From NCBI RefSeq assembly GCF_014205015.1, contig NZ_JACHMO010000001.1, positions 1,612,001 through 1,676,000 on the forward strand: a DNA stretch of 64,000 nucleotides. The letters run 5' to 3'. Under the pieces are notes generated by a model that saw nothing but the letters and a program-made list of their open reading frames with translations, did no database searches and was not told where the DNA came from. Position 1 is the first letter of the stretch; each line of letters begins with the position of its first letter. Of this stretch, positions 1 to 8,178 are shown one piece after another. This DNA is from Saccharothrix ecbatanensis (GTDB taxonomy: Bacteria; Actinomycetota; Actinomycetes; Mycobacteriales; Pseudonocardiaceae). Made by a program: the position numbers and the translations under genes.

Positions 1-83
1 GTGCCGACCCAGCGGTCGGGGGAGGCGGCGGCCGGGGCGACCCCGAGCAACGCCAACACCAGTGCGGCGACCAGAGCTCTCAC
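1..83 (-). CDS. Secreted protein, N-terminal fragment (runs off the left edge)
   Basis: Only the first 27 codons are inside the window. They start with GTG at 83, preceded on the minus strand by a GAGGAGAG ribosome binding site about 8 bases upstream. The translated start has a short basic N-terminus (M-R-A-L), a leucine/valine/alanine-rich core and an A-P-A-A-A-S-P stretch, which is a typical Sec signal peptide with a cleavage site near residues 20-21. Nothing can be said about the mature protein. It lies 53 bases downstream of the MBL-fold hydrolase on the same strand and may be co-transcribed with it. Confidence 0.6.
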   Translation of the reverse strand, partial: MRALVAALVLALLGVAPAAASPDRWVG

Positions 84-120
84 GGCGGCACTCTCCTCAG
101 CACGTCGACAGAAAGTTTCG

Positions 121-134
121 ATCGAGTGCTCGAT
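121..134 (-). terminator. Small hairpin after the MBL hydrolase
   Basis: ATCGAG-TG-CTCGAT is a perfect 6-bp inverted repeat directly downstream of the stop codon at 137. There is no strong T tract, so this may be a weak terminator or an RNA-stabilising 3' hairpin rather than a full intrinsic terminator. Confidence 0.3.
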
Positions 135-136
135 AG

Positions 137-784
137 TTAAAGCCGTAGGCGACTCCCGGTCAAGAGCGGATCGCCGTGGCCGACGCACAGGACGTCCGGC
201 CCGAGGTCCAGCAGGCGCCGCACCGACTCCAGGAGCAGCGGTCGGTCGAGGTTGAAGACGCCGGGGATCGCCGCGCCCTCCCACGTCGCCACGGTGTCGC
301 CGGTGAACAGGACCCCGGCGTCCGGCAGGTGGATCGCGATGCTGCCCGGCGTGTGCCCGGGGATCGACAACACCCGCGCGCCGCCGCCGAAGTCCAGCAC
401 GTCGCCCTCGTCCACCTCGCGGTCCACGGGGGAGTGGGGTGCGATGGGCGCGCCGGGCGTCACGCGGTCGTACAGCTCCCGTTCCTCCGGCGGCACGATC
501 GGCGGCGGCGCGGGGGCGTCGCCACGGATCACCGGGGCCTCCAACCCGTGCGCGTACACCGGCGCGTCCGTCAACGCCCGCAGTTCCGCCGCCGACCCGA
601 TGTGGTCGTCGTGGAAGTGCGTCAGCACGATCCGCTCGATCCGACCCAGTTCGGCGATCCGCTCGGCGTACCCGGCGATGCCGGTGTCGATCACGGTCAG
701 CGCGTCGCCTTCCTGCCACACGTACGCCTGCCCGACCGGGAACCGCAGCATCCGCAGGCCTGGCACCACATCGATGATCTCCAC
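137..784 (-). CDS. MBL-fold metallo-hydrolase
   Basis: A 215-residue metallo-beta-lactamase-fold protein. The zinc-binding motif H-F-H-D-D-H lies at about residues 56-61. G-H-T-P-G-S (about 143-148), G-D-T (about 162) and G-H-G-D (about 202) follow in the usual family order. The family hydrolyses thioester, lactone or ester substrates, and the substrate cannot be read from sequence. I chose the GTG at 784 (V-E-I-I-D-V-V-P-G-L) because MBL proteins commonly begin just before the first beta strand and a GGTGG precedes it. The much longer open frame upstream overlaps the divergent glycosyltransferase and is not coding. A 142-bp divergent promoter region separates the two genes. Confidence 0.85.
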   Translation of the reverse strand: MEIIDVVPGLRMLRFPVGQAYVWQEGDALTVIDTGIAGYAERIAELGRIERIVLTHFHDDHIGSAAELRALTDAPVYAHGLEAPVIRGDAPAPPPIVPPEERELYDRVTPGAPIAPHSPVDREVDEGDVLDFGGGARVLSIPGHTPGSIAIHLPDAGVLFTGDTVATWEGAAIPGVFNLDRPLLLESVRRLLDLGPDVLCVGHGDPLLTGSRLRL

Positions 785-926
785 GCCACCTACGCTAAGC
801 CGCCCGAAGCAAGCCCTCACGCCGGTTTCGCCACCGGCAGACAGTCGCGTGCGCGCAACGCGATCAGGGTCGGCAGCGATCGGCTGTTCGGCGTAACGGG
901 TTCGCCGGTCGGGCCGATTCCGAGGT

Positions 927-2111
927 ATGCGCCTCTTGTTCGCGACCACGGCCAACGCGGGCCACTTCGGACCGATGGCGCCGTTCGCGCGAGCCTGTGC
1001 GGACGCTGGGCACGACGTGCGGGTGTGTGCCCCGGCCTCGTTCGCCGGCGCGGTGGAGCGGGCCGGTTTCCGGCACCTCCCGGTGCTGGATTCGGACCCC
1101 GCCGTGATGGGGCCGATCTTCGCCCGGCTGCCCGAACTGCCGATGGAGGAAGCCAACGCGGTGGTCGTCCGGGATGTCTTCGCGGGCCTGAACGCCCGTG
1201 CGGCCATGCCCGGCGTCGAGGCGGCGGTGCGGGAGTTCGAGCCGGACCTGATCGTGCGCGAGATGGCGGAGTTCGCGTCGTTCGTGGTCGCACGGCGGCT
1301 GGACGTCCCCCAGGTGGAGATCGCGCTCGGCCTGGCCGAAATGGAAGCCGCCGCGTACGCGATGCTCGGTGACGCCTTGGCGCAGCTGGGCTGCGACGAC
1401 GATGGTGATCTGCTCACCACGCCGGTGCTGACCTGCGTTCCGGAGTCGCTGGACCCCACCGACGGCCTGCCCGCCCGGCCGGTCCACCGCTTCCGCTACG
1501 AGCCGCCCCCGGCGACGGCACGCGGCCTGCCGGAGTTCCCGAACCCGGACGACCCGCTGATCTACGCGAGCTTCGGCACGGTCGCCGCCGCTCTCGACCC
1601 GTTCCGCAAGACGTACCGCGCGCTGGTCGACGCGCTGGCCGACCACCCGTTCCGGGTCCTGCTCACGGTCGGCGAGGCGGCCGATCCCGACCTGCTGGGT
1701 CCGACCCCCGACCACGTGCGGGTCGAACGGTTCTGGCCGCAGCAGGACGTCATGCCGCACGCCGCCGCCGTCATCGGGCACGGCGGCTTCGGCACCACCA
1801 TGACCGCGCTCGCGGCCGGCGTTCCCCAGGTCGTGGTCCCGCTGTTCGCGATGGACCAGTTCCACAACGCGCGGGCCGTCGAGCGGGCCGGGGCGGGCGT
1901 GGTGGTCGACGCCGCGCTCACCGACCTGGTCGACGCCCTGTCACGCGTGCTCCGGACCCGCCCGGCCGCCCGCCGCCTGGCCGCCGAGATCGCGGATCTG
2001 CCTCCCATCGCCGGCAGCGCGGCCGTCCTCACCGAAACGCCATCCTCACCGAAGCTCGGTCCTGACCGTCAGGACCGGGTGCCCGACCAAGCCGACCACA
2101 GCACGGCGTAA
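927..2111 (+). CDS. GT1-family (MGT-like) glycosyltransferase
   Basis: A 394-residue GT-B fold glycosyltransferase of the macrolide/UDP-glycosyltransferase type. The N-terminal half opens with a Rossmann start (M-R-L-L-F-A-T-T-A-N-A-G-H) that binds acceptor. The C-terminal nucleotide-sugar domain carries H-G-G-F-G-T-T followed by A-G-V-P-Q-V-V-V-P and a D-Q-F-H-N-A motif, as expected for activated-sugar binding. Likely role is glycosylation of a small hydrophobic metabolite, either biosynthetic or by way of inactivation; the acceptor is unknown. The last 43 bases overlap the convergent ABC transporter gene. The tail after the conserved fold is rich in Asp, Gln and Pro and may not be functionally constrained. 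No aglycone pathway is next to it. Confidence 0.82.
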   Translation: MRLLFATTANAGHFGPMAPFARACADAGHDVRVCAPASFAGAVERAGFRHLPVLDSDPAVMGPIFARLPELPMEEANAVVVRDVFAGLNARAAMPGVEAAVREFEPDLIVREMAEFASFVVARRLDVPQVEIALGLAEMEAAAYAMLGDALAQLGCDDDGDLLTTPVLTCVPESLDPTDGLPARPVHRFRYEPPPATARGLPEFPNPDDPLIYASFGTVAAALDPFRKTYRALVDALADHPFRVLLTVGEAADPDLLGPTPDHVRVERFWPQQDVMPHAAAVIGHGGFGTTMTALAAGVPQVVVPLFAMDQFHNARAVERAGAGVVVDAALTDLVDALSRVLRTRPAARRLAAEIADLPPIAGSAAVLTETPSSPKLGPDRQDRVPDQADHSTA

Positions 2112-3793
2112 CGACCACCGGCGGCCAGCAGCTCCTCGTGCGTGCCGCTCTCCACCACCCGACCGGCCTCCATCACGACCACGCGATCCGCCGTCACGGC
2201 CTGGGTGAGCCGGTGCGCCACCAGCAGCCCGGTCCGCCCGTCCAACGCCCGCGCCGCCGCAGCCTCCAACTCCCGCGCACCCGCACTGCCCGCGTCCGCC
2301 GTCGCCTCGTCCAGGATCGCCACCGGCGGATCGGCCAGCACGAGCCGGGCCAGCGCCAACTGCTGCGCCTGCGCCACGGTCAACCGGTGCCCGCCCTCGC
2401 CCACCACCGTGTCGAGCCCGGACGGCAACGCCGACACCCAGCCCGCCGCACCCACCCGCTCCAACGCGGCGAGGACGTCGTCATCCGTGGCGTCGGGCCG
2501 GGCCAGTCGCAGGTCGTCGGCCAGCGGACCGGCGAAGACGTGCACCTCCTGCGTGATCAACGCGACCGACCGCACGGCCGACCCGAGATCCACCCCGCCG
2601 AGGCTGATGCTGCCGCTGGTCGGCTCGTGCACGCCCGCGATCAACTTGGCCAACGTCGTCTTGCCCGCACCGGACGCGCCGACCAGCGCGACGCGTTCAC
2701 CGGCGCCCAACTCCAGGTCGACGTCACGCAACACCGGGTGTCCGTCTACATAGGAGTAGCCGACCCCGGCCAGCTTGATCGTCGTGTCGACCGGCCGGAC
2801 CCGCCCTTCCAGCACGGGCATCGGCTCGTCCGTCACGCCCACCAGCCGTGACAACGACGCGGTCGCCGCCTGCACGTCGTCCGCCAACGCCAGCGCCGCG
2901 TTGATCGGGTTGAACAGCCCGTGGAAGTACAGGGCCGCGGCGGTCGCCGTGCCGACCGAGGCGGAACCGTTGCCCACCAGCAGGAACCCGGTCACCAGCA
3001 CACCGGCCAGACCGATGAACTCGGCCAGGTTCAGCCGCCCGTAGAACCGGGTCAGCAGCCGGATGCCGCGCAGCGCCAGGTCCACCGCCTCCTGCGACCG
3101 CGACCGCACCCGCGACACGTGCGACGACGCCAGCCCGAACGTCCGCACGGTCGCCGCGCCGCCGATCGAGTCCAGCAACTGCTGCTGCTGGACGCCGACT
3201 GCGACCCGCTGCGCCGCGTACAGCCGCACCGCCCGACCCCCGTACCAGCGCACGGTGTGCACGTGGATCGGCAGCGCCAGCACCACAGGGATCAGGAACC
3301 GCCAGTCCAGCACCGCGATCCCGACCACGGTCAACCCGATCGTCAACGCCGACCGCGCCATCACCGGCAGCGCGTTGCGCACCGCGTCACCGATCACCTG
3401 CACGTCCCGCGTCACCCGTGAGGTCAGGTCGCCCGCGCCCGCCTTCTCCACCCGTTCCAACGGCAGGTGCAGCGCGCGCTCCACGAACCTCTCGCGCAGG
3501 TCCGCGAGCATCCCCTCGCCCAACCGCGCCACCAGGGACGTGCCGAACGCCGTCGACACGCCCTGGACGATCGCGACCAGCACCAACACCACCACGGGCC
3601 ACGTGAGGTCGGACGATCCCGCGCCGACGAGGTCCACGATCCGGCCCAGCACCGGCGCGGTCACCAACCCGGCCGCCGTGCCCGCCAACAGCACCAGCAG
3701 CGCCCTCCACGCCAACCCGCGGCGCGGTCGCACCAACTCGCCCACAGCGGCCCAGGTCCGCGTGCCGGACGCGGTCGCCAACAGCTCGCGCAT
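2069..3793 (-). CDS. ABC transporter, half-transporter with the consensus ATP-site Walker motifs
   Basis: A 574-residue membrane-plus-ATPase half-transporter. About six hydrophobic helices fill residues 25-300. Walker A G-A-S-G-A-G-K-T-T sits near residue 371 and Walker B with catalytic Glu (A-I-L-D-E-A-T-A-D) near 490. The signature motif is degenerate (L-T-V-A-Q instead of L-S-G-G-Q). It starts in a TGATG overlap with the upstream partner gene, so the two are translationally coupled and surely form a heterodimer. Lying next to a siderophore synthetase behind iron boxes, the pair most likely exports the apo-siderophore, or imports the ferric form like mycobacterial IrtAB. Sequence alone does not decide the direction. 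Confidence 0.85.
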   Translation of the reverse strand: MRELLATASGTRTWAAVGELVRPRRGLAWRALLVLLAGTAAGLVTAPVLGRIVDLVGAGSSDLTWPVVVLVLVAIVQGVSTAFGTSLVARLGEGMLADLRERFVERALHLPLERVEKAGAGDLTSRVTRDVQVIGDAVRNALPVMARSALTIGLTVVGIAVLDWRFLIPVVLALPIHVHTVRWYGGRAVRLYAAQRVAVGVQQQQLLDSIGGAATVRTFGLASSHVSRVRSRSQEAVDLALRGIRLLTRFYGRLNLAEFIGLAGVLVTGFLLVGNGSASVGTATAAALYFHGLFNPINAALALADDVQAATASLSRLVGVTDEPMPVLEGRVRPVDTTIKLAGVGYSYVDGHPVLRDVDLELGAGERVALVGASGAGKTTLAKLIAGVHEPTSGSISLGGVDLGSAVRSVALITQEVHVFAGPLADDLRLARPDATDDDVLAALERVGAAGWVSALPSGLDTVVGEGGHRLTVAQAQQLALARLVLADPPVAILDEATADAGSAGARELEAAAARALDGRTGLLVAHRLTQAVTADRVVVMEAGRVVESGTHEELLAAGGRYAVLWSAWSGTRS

Positions 3794-5481
3794 CAGCTCA
3801 ACACCACCAGTCGGTAGTCCTCGTCCGCCACCAGGTCCACGTGCGCGCCGGCCGAGACGACGACACCGGAAGCCAGGAACACCACCCGATCCGCCGCCGC
3901 CAACAACGCCGGGCTCGTCGCCACCACGATCGTCGTCAACCCCGCCCGCATCTGCTTGATCCCGGCGGCCAACGCCACCTCGGTCACGGCGTCCACCGCA
4001 GTCGTCGGGTCGTGCACCACCAGCACCGGGGGAGTGGCGGCCAGGGCACGCGCCAGCGCCACCCGTTGCCGCTGCCCACCCGACAGCGACCGGCCACGCG
4101 CCGAGATCACCGTGTCCAGCCCGTCCGGCAACGCCCGCGCCACGTCGTCCACCCGCGCCGCGTCCATCGCCTCGTCCACCCGCACCCCGCCGGCCGACAC
4201 GTTGTCCCGCACCGATCCCTCGTACAGGTCCGCGTCGTGCGCCGCGACCAGCACCGCCGACCGCAGCGCGGAACCTTCCACAGTGGACAGCGGCAGCCCG
4301 TCCAACGTCACCGAGCCCGAGGCCGGGTCCACCTCGCGCGCCAGCACGGCCAGCAACGACACGGCGTCCGCCGGATCACGTGCCACCACGCCCAGCAGCT
4401 CACCGGGCGCGGCCGTCAACGACACCTCGCGCAGGGACCCGGACACCACGTCCGTCAACTCCACCCGCCCGGCCACTGAAGACGGCAAAGCGGACGAACC
4501 CGGCGGCACGGCCGGGGGAGCGGACAACACCTCGGCCACTCGTGCGGCCGACGCCCGGCCCTGCGCGAACAGCCCGTTCACCCACGAGAAGATGGCCAGC
4601 GGCCACAGCAGGAACTGCGCCAACCCGACCGCGGCCACCAACTCGCCCACGGTGATCGACCCGGACGCCGCCAACTTGCCGCCGACCAGCGCCACGATCG
4701 CCAGGAACACGCCGGTCATCGCCAGCATCGACCCGTCCAGCCAGGCCCGTGACCGCGCCGCCCGGATCGCCGCCTCCATGGACGACCGGCTGGTCACCCG
4801 GTACCGCTGCGCCGCGGTCGCCTCCGCGCCGATGCCCTTCAACGCCCGCAGCCCGGCGACCAGGTCGGCCGCCACCCCGGACGCCAACGCGGCCCGGTCC
4901 TGCTCGGCGTCACTGCGCCGTTCGAGTGGCTTGCCGAGGAAGTGCGCCAATCCCAACAACACCGGCGCGGCCACCAGGACCAGCAGGCCCAGCACCACGG
5001 ACACCCGCAGCAAGGCCACCGCGCCCACCAGCACGCCGATCACGGCGGCGAAGGCGATCGGCAGCGCCAGGTTCACCTGACCGACGCGTTGCGCGTCGCT
5101 GGTCGCGATGTTCGCCAACTCGCCGGACAGCCTGCCCCGTGCCACGCCGCCGTCCGCCGACAGCACCCGCGCGGCCAGCTTGGACCGCACCTCGTGCGCG
5201 GCCTGGTGCGACGCCTTCTCGCTGTTGCGCAAGGAGAATCGGAAGCTCAGCGACAGCGTCACGAACACCGCGGCCAGCACGCCGATCCAGAACGCCAGCC
5301 GCCCGCCCGCGCCGGTCCGCACCGCTTCGTCGATCACCACGCCGATGAGCAGGGGCACCGCGGCCTCACCGGCTTGGTGCGCCGCGCCGAGCGCCGAAGC
5401 GACGGTCACCGACTTCCACTGCCCGGTCACCGCATCCCTCAGCACAGTATTGGGGACAGCAGTCTTGAGGTCGGGTTCCAC
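3793..5481 (-). CDS. ABC transporter, half-transporter with degenerate Walker motifs
   Basis: A 562-residue half-transporter, first gene of the transporter pair. The transmembrane domain covers about residues 25-310. The nucleotide domain keeps a perfect signature L-S-G-G-Q near residue 464. Its Walker A reads G-V-V-A-R-D-P-A-D-A, lacking the P-loop Lys, and Walker B reads V-V-H-D-P-T, lacking the catalytic Glu. Together with the partner this leaves one canonical ATP site and one degenerate site. The start is GTG 5481 with GGAAGG about 9 bases upstream. An iron box lies at 5505-5523, just upstream, so expression should be iron-repressed. The hydroxylase gene is transcribed divergently. Confidence 0.85.
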   Translation of the reverse strand: MEPDLKTAVPNTVLRDAVTGQWKSVTVASALGAAHQAGEAAVPLLIGVVIDEAVRTGAGGRLAFWIGVLAAVFVTLSLSFRFSLRNSEKASHQAAHEVRSKLAARVLSADGGVARGRLSGELANIATSDAQRVGQVNLALPIAFAAVIGVLVGAVALLRVSVVLGLLVLVAAPVLLGLAHFLGKPLERRSDAEQDRAALASGVAADLVAGLRALKGIGAEATAAQRYRVTSRSSMEAAIRAARSRAWLDGSMLAMTGVFLAIVALVGGKLAASGSITVGELVAAVGLAQFLLWPLAIFSWVNGLFAQGRASAARVAEVLSAPPAVPPGSSALPSSVAGRVELTDVVSGSLREVSLTAAPGELLGVVARDPADAVSLLAVLAREVDPASGSVTLDGLPLSTVEGSALRSAVLVAAHDADLYEGSVRDNVSAGGVRVDEAMDAARVDDVARALPDGLDTVISARGRSLSGGQRQRVALARALAATPPVLVVHDPTTAVDAVTEVALAAGIKQMRAGLTTIVVATSPALLAAADRVVFLASGVVVSAGAHVDLVADEDYRLVVLS

Positions 5482-5504
5482 CCGGTGCCGCCTTCCGCTA
5501 ATTG

Positions 5505-5523
5505 GTAGGTGAGGCTACCCTAA
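5505..5523. promoter_or_regulatory. Iron box 1 (IdeR/DmdR1-type)
   Basis: Reads gTAGGTgAGGCTAcCCTAA, 16 of 19 matches to the actinobacterial iron-box consensus TTAGGTTAGGCTAACCTAA. It lies 24 bases before the start of the ABC transporter pair and probably represses that operon when Fe(II) is abundant. Confidence 0.85.
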
Positions 5524-5562
5524 TGAAAAGAGAGGCCTGGATCACTCCCGCTGCGGATCAGC

Positions 5563-5581
5563 TTAGGTTAGGCTCACCAAA
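5563..5581. promoter_or_regulatory. Iron box 2 (IdeR/DmdR1-type)
   Basis: Reads TTAGGTTAGGCTcACCaAA, 17 of 19 matches to the iron-box consensus, 35 bases upstream of the ornithine N-hydroxylase start. With box 1 it gives each arm of the divergent promoter its own operator. Confidence 0.9.
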
Positions 5582-5616
5582 GTTCGATCATCTGTTGTCG
5601 CACTGATGGGACACCC

Positions 5617-6963
5617 ATGCCACAGCCACCGGTCTTCGACGTCCTCGGCGTCGGCTTCGGGCCCTCAAATCTGGCCCTCGCGATCGCCGTCACCGAGTAC
5701 AACGCCGCCGCGCGCCCCGAAGACGTGGTGACCGCCCACTTCCTGGAACGCCAGCCGGAGTTCGGCTGGCACCGGGGCATGCTGATCGAGGACGCCACCA
5801 TGCAGGTGTCGTTCCTCAAGGACCTGGTGACCCTGCGGAACCCGAACAGCACCTTCACCTTCCTCAGCTACCTGCACGACCGGGGCAGGCTGGTCGACTT
5901 CATCAACCACAAGAACCTGTTCCCGCTGCGGGTCGAGTTCCACGACTACTTCGAGTGGGCCGCAGGCCGCGTGGACGACCTGGTGTCGTACGACCACGAC
6001 GTGGTGGATGTCCGGCCGGTCACCGAGGACGGCCTGATCACGCACTTCGACGTCACGTCGCGCACGTCGTCCGGCGAGGTGGAGGTGCGCCGCGCCCGGA
6101 ACCTGGTGCTGGCCACCGGTCTTCGCGCGGCCCTGCCCGACGGCGTCCGGCCGTCCGAGCGGGTCTGGCACAACCGGGACTTCCTGCACCGCGTCGAATC
6201 GCTCACCGACCCGCGCCGGCTCGTCGTGGTCGGAGCGGGGCAGAGCGGCGCCGAGGTCACCGCGTTCCTGCACGAGCGGTTCCCGTCCGCCGAGGTGTGC
6301 GGGGTGTTCGCCCGCTACGGCTACAGCCCCGCAGACGACAGCTCGTTCGCCAATCGGATCTTCGACCCGGACGCCGTCGACGACTACTTCGCCGCGCCCG
6401 AGCAGGTCAAGCGCCGGCTCATGGACTACCACGGCAACACCAACTACGCGGTGGTCGACAACGACCTGATCGCCGAGCTGTACCGGCGGGTGTACCGGGA
6501 GAAGGTGTTGGGGGAGCAGCGGTTGCGGCTGCTCAACCTCTCCCGCGTCGCCGAGCTGGAGGACTGCGCGGACGGCGTCACGGTGACCGTCGAATCGCTG
6601 GGCACCGGCGAGCGCGAGGTGCTGGAGGCGGACGCGATCGTCTACGCCACCGGCTACCGCGAGGCCGACCCGACCGCGCTGCTCGGCGATCTCGCCGACC
6701 GCTGCACGCGTGACGGGGAGGGCCGGCTCAGCGTCGGCCGCGACTACCGCCTGGACACCGACGACCACCTGCTCGCCGGGCTGTACCTCCAGGGCGGCAC
6801 CGAACACACGCACGGCATCTCGTCGTCGTTGCTGTCCAACACGTCCGTGCGGGTCGGGGAGATCCTCCAGTCCGTGCTCGGTCGCCGTGAACCCGCCGTG
6901 TCGGTCCAGTCGGCCGATCCCGTGCAGCCCCGATTCGCGATCAGCGTCTCACCGGCTCACTGA
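5617..6963 (+). CDS. L-ornithine N5-monooxygenase (SidA/PvdA/IucD family)
   Basis: A 448-residue FAD/NADPH N-hydroxylase. It hydroxylates the side-chain amine of ornithine as the first step towards hydroxamate siderophores. The FAD-binding G-V-G-F-G-P-S-N-L-A is at residues 11-20. The family block F-G-W-H-R-G-M-L-I-E-D-A-T-M-Q follows near 50. The NADPH site G-A-G-Q-S-G-A-E is near 206, a substrate-binding N-T-N-Y-A-V-V near 275, and the C-terminal A-T-G-Y near 345. Length and motif order fit the ornithine branch better than lysine hydroxylases. The ATG at 5617 is used; an ATG at 5606 is out of frame. It is iron-controlled through box 2 and supplies hydroxyornithine to the NRPS downstream. 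Confidence 0.92.
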   Translation: MPQPPVFDVLGVGFGPSNLALAIAVTEYNAAARPEDVVTAHFLERQPEFGWHRGMLIEDATMQVSFLKDLVTLRNPNSTFTFLSYLHDRGRLVDFINHKNLFPLRVEFHDYFEWAAGRVDDLVSYDHDVVDVRPVTEDGLITHFDVTSRTSSGEVEVRRARNLVLATGLRAALPDGVRPSERVWHNRDFLHRVESLTDPRRLVVVGAGQSGAEVTAFLHERFPSAEVCGVFARYGYSPADDSSFANRIFDPDAVDDYFAAPEQVKRRLMDYHGNTNYAVVDNDLIAELYRRVYREKVLGEQRLRLLNLSRVAELEDCADGVTVTVESLGTGEREVLEADAIVYATGYREADPTALLGDLADRCTRDGEGRLSVGRDYRLDTDDHLLAGLYLQGGTEHTHGISSSLLSNTSVRVGEILQSVLGRREPAVSVQSADPVQPRFAISVSPAH

Positions 6964-6979
6964 AACCCCACGTCATAGG

Positions 6980-6998
6980 TTAGGTTATGCAAACCTAA
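6980..6998. promoter_or_regulatory. Iron box 3 (IdeR/DmdR1-type)
   Basis: Reads TTAGGTTAtGCaAACCTAA, 17 of 19 matches to the iron-box consensus. It lies between the hydroxylase stop and the binding-protein start, so the binding protein, NRPS and MbtH genes have their own iron-repressed promoter. Confidence 0.9.
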
Positions 6999-7045
6999 CT
7001 GGTAGTACTGCGGCGCGCCGCCGCGCCTCCGAAAGGGAAACCCTG

Positions 7046-8056
7046 ATGTCCACGAAGTTCAGGCTGGTCGCGGTCGTCTCGGCCGCAGCGCTGGCGCTGG
7101 TCGCCTGCGGGGGCGGCGGCGACGCCGGCTCCGGGACGGTCCCGACCGAAGCCGCCTCCTCCTCCGGCGCGTTCCCGGTCTCGGTCGAGCACAAGTACGG
7201 CACCACCGAGATCAAGGCCGAGCCGAAGAAGGTCGTCACGCTCGGCCTGTCCGACCAGGAGCCCGTGCTGGCCCTGGGGGTGAAGCCGGTCGGCGTCGTG
7301 GACTGGTTCAAGGAGCGGCCGTTCGGCAACTGGCCGTGGACCAAGGAACTCTGGGGGTCCACCCAGCCGGAGATCGTCGGCGAGCGCGACGAGTACAACC
7401 TGGAGAAGGTCGCCACGCTCAAGCCCGACCTGATCATCGCGGTCTACTCCGGGATGAAGAAGGAGCAGTACGAGACGCTGTCGAAGATCGCGCCCGTGGT
7501 GGCGCAGCCGAAGGCGTTCCCGGACTACGCCGCGCCGTGGCAGGACCAGACCCTGCACATCGGCAAGGCGCTGGGCAAGGAGAACGAGGCCAAGTCGCTG
7601 ATCGGCGCCGTGGCGAAGAGCTTCGCCGACGCCAAGGCCGCGCACCCCGAGTGGGCCGGCAAGACGATCGTGGTGGCCGACAGCTTCAAGCCCGGCCAGT
7701 ACTCCGCGTTCGCTCCGACGGACCCGAAGGCCATCTTCATGAAGGAGCTGGGCTTCACCCTCGTGGACGAGATCGGCAAGCTCGCCGGTGAGAAGAACGT
7801 GGCCGAGTTCAGCGAGGAGCGGTTCGACCTGCTCGACGCCGACCGGCTGGTGTGGCTCATGTTCGACCAGACCGCGTGGGAGCGGGTCAAGTCCGTGCCC
7901 GCCTACCAGCGGCTCGGCGTCGTCAGCGAGAAGCGCGACCTGTTCCTCACCTACATGGACCCGCCGATCGGCGCGGCCATGTCGTTCAACACCGTGCTGA
8001 GCGTGCCCTACGGCATCGAGAAGGTCGTGCCGCTGCTCGAAGCGGTCAAGAACTAG
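7046..8056 (+). CDS. Ferri-siderophore substrate-binding lipoprotein (FecB/FhuD-like)
   Basis: A 336-residue ABC binding protein of the periplasmic-binding TroA/FecB class. The lipobox L-V-A-C puts the lipidated Cys at residue 21, followed by a Gly/Ser-rich tether. The mature part shows the class features: [10 protein letters not shown] near the first lobe, L-K-P-D-L-I-I-A (about 130), and a long connecting helix between lobes. The ATG at 7046 is preceded by AAAGGG. It should capture the iron-loaded siderophore outside the membrane. No permease is adjacent, and the only FecCD/ATPase set in the window is at 45.9-48.8 kb. Placed between the hydroxylase and the NRPS, it is likely specific for this product. 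Confidence 0.9.
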   Translation: MSTKFRLVAVVSAAALALVACGGGGDAGSGTVPTEAASSSGAFPVSVEHKYGTTEIKAEPKKVVTLGLSDQEPVLALGVKPVGVVDWFKERPFGNWPWTKELWGSTQPEIVGERDEYNLEKVATLKPDLIIAVYSGMKKEQYETLSKIAPVVAQPKAFPDYAAPWQDQTLHIGKALGKENEAKSLIGAVAKSFADAKAAHPEWAGKTIVVADSFKPGQYSAFAPTDPKAIFMKELGFTLVDEIGKLAGEKNVAEFSEERFDLLDADRLVWLMFDQTAWERVKSVPAYQRLGVVSEKRDLFLTYMDPPIGAAMSFNTVLSVPYGIEKVVPLLEAVKN

Positions 8057-8098
8057 TAGCTGTGTTGGATTGCCGCTGCTCCGCAGACGGCGACCTCG

Positions 8099-8130
8099 CG
8101 GGTGGGGGTGCCGACGTGCATCCCCACCCG
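8099..8130 (+). terminator. Intercistronic hairpin between binding protein and NRPS
   Basis: Arms 8099-8110 and 8119-8130 form a 12-bp GC-rich stem (one G-U pair) with an 8-base loop. There is no T tract after it, so partial termination or 3'-end protection of the binding-protein message is more likely than a full stop. It could make the binding protein more abundant than the 13-kb NRPS transcript. Confidence 0.5.
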
Positions 8131-8178
8131 TGGTGTGTGCGGGTGATGTCGGGAAGAAGCGGGAGAGGTTCGAGACCA

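Noticed and set aside
137..1459. Long form of the MBL hydrolase (440 codons)
   Set aside because: The N-terminal 225 codons are antisense to the glycosyltransferase and Ser/Arg/Ala-rich; the family start is at 784.
7852..8178. N-terminal extension of the NRPS frame into the binding-protein gene
   Set aside because: It overlaps the binding-protein gene in another frame and lacks any domain; a good ribosome site precedes ATG 8179.
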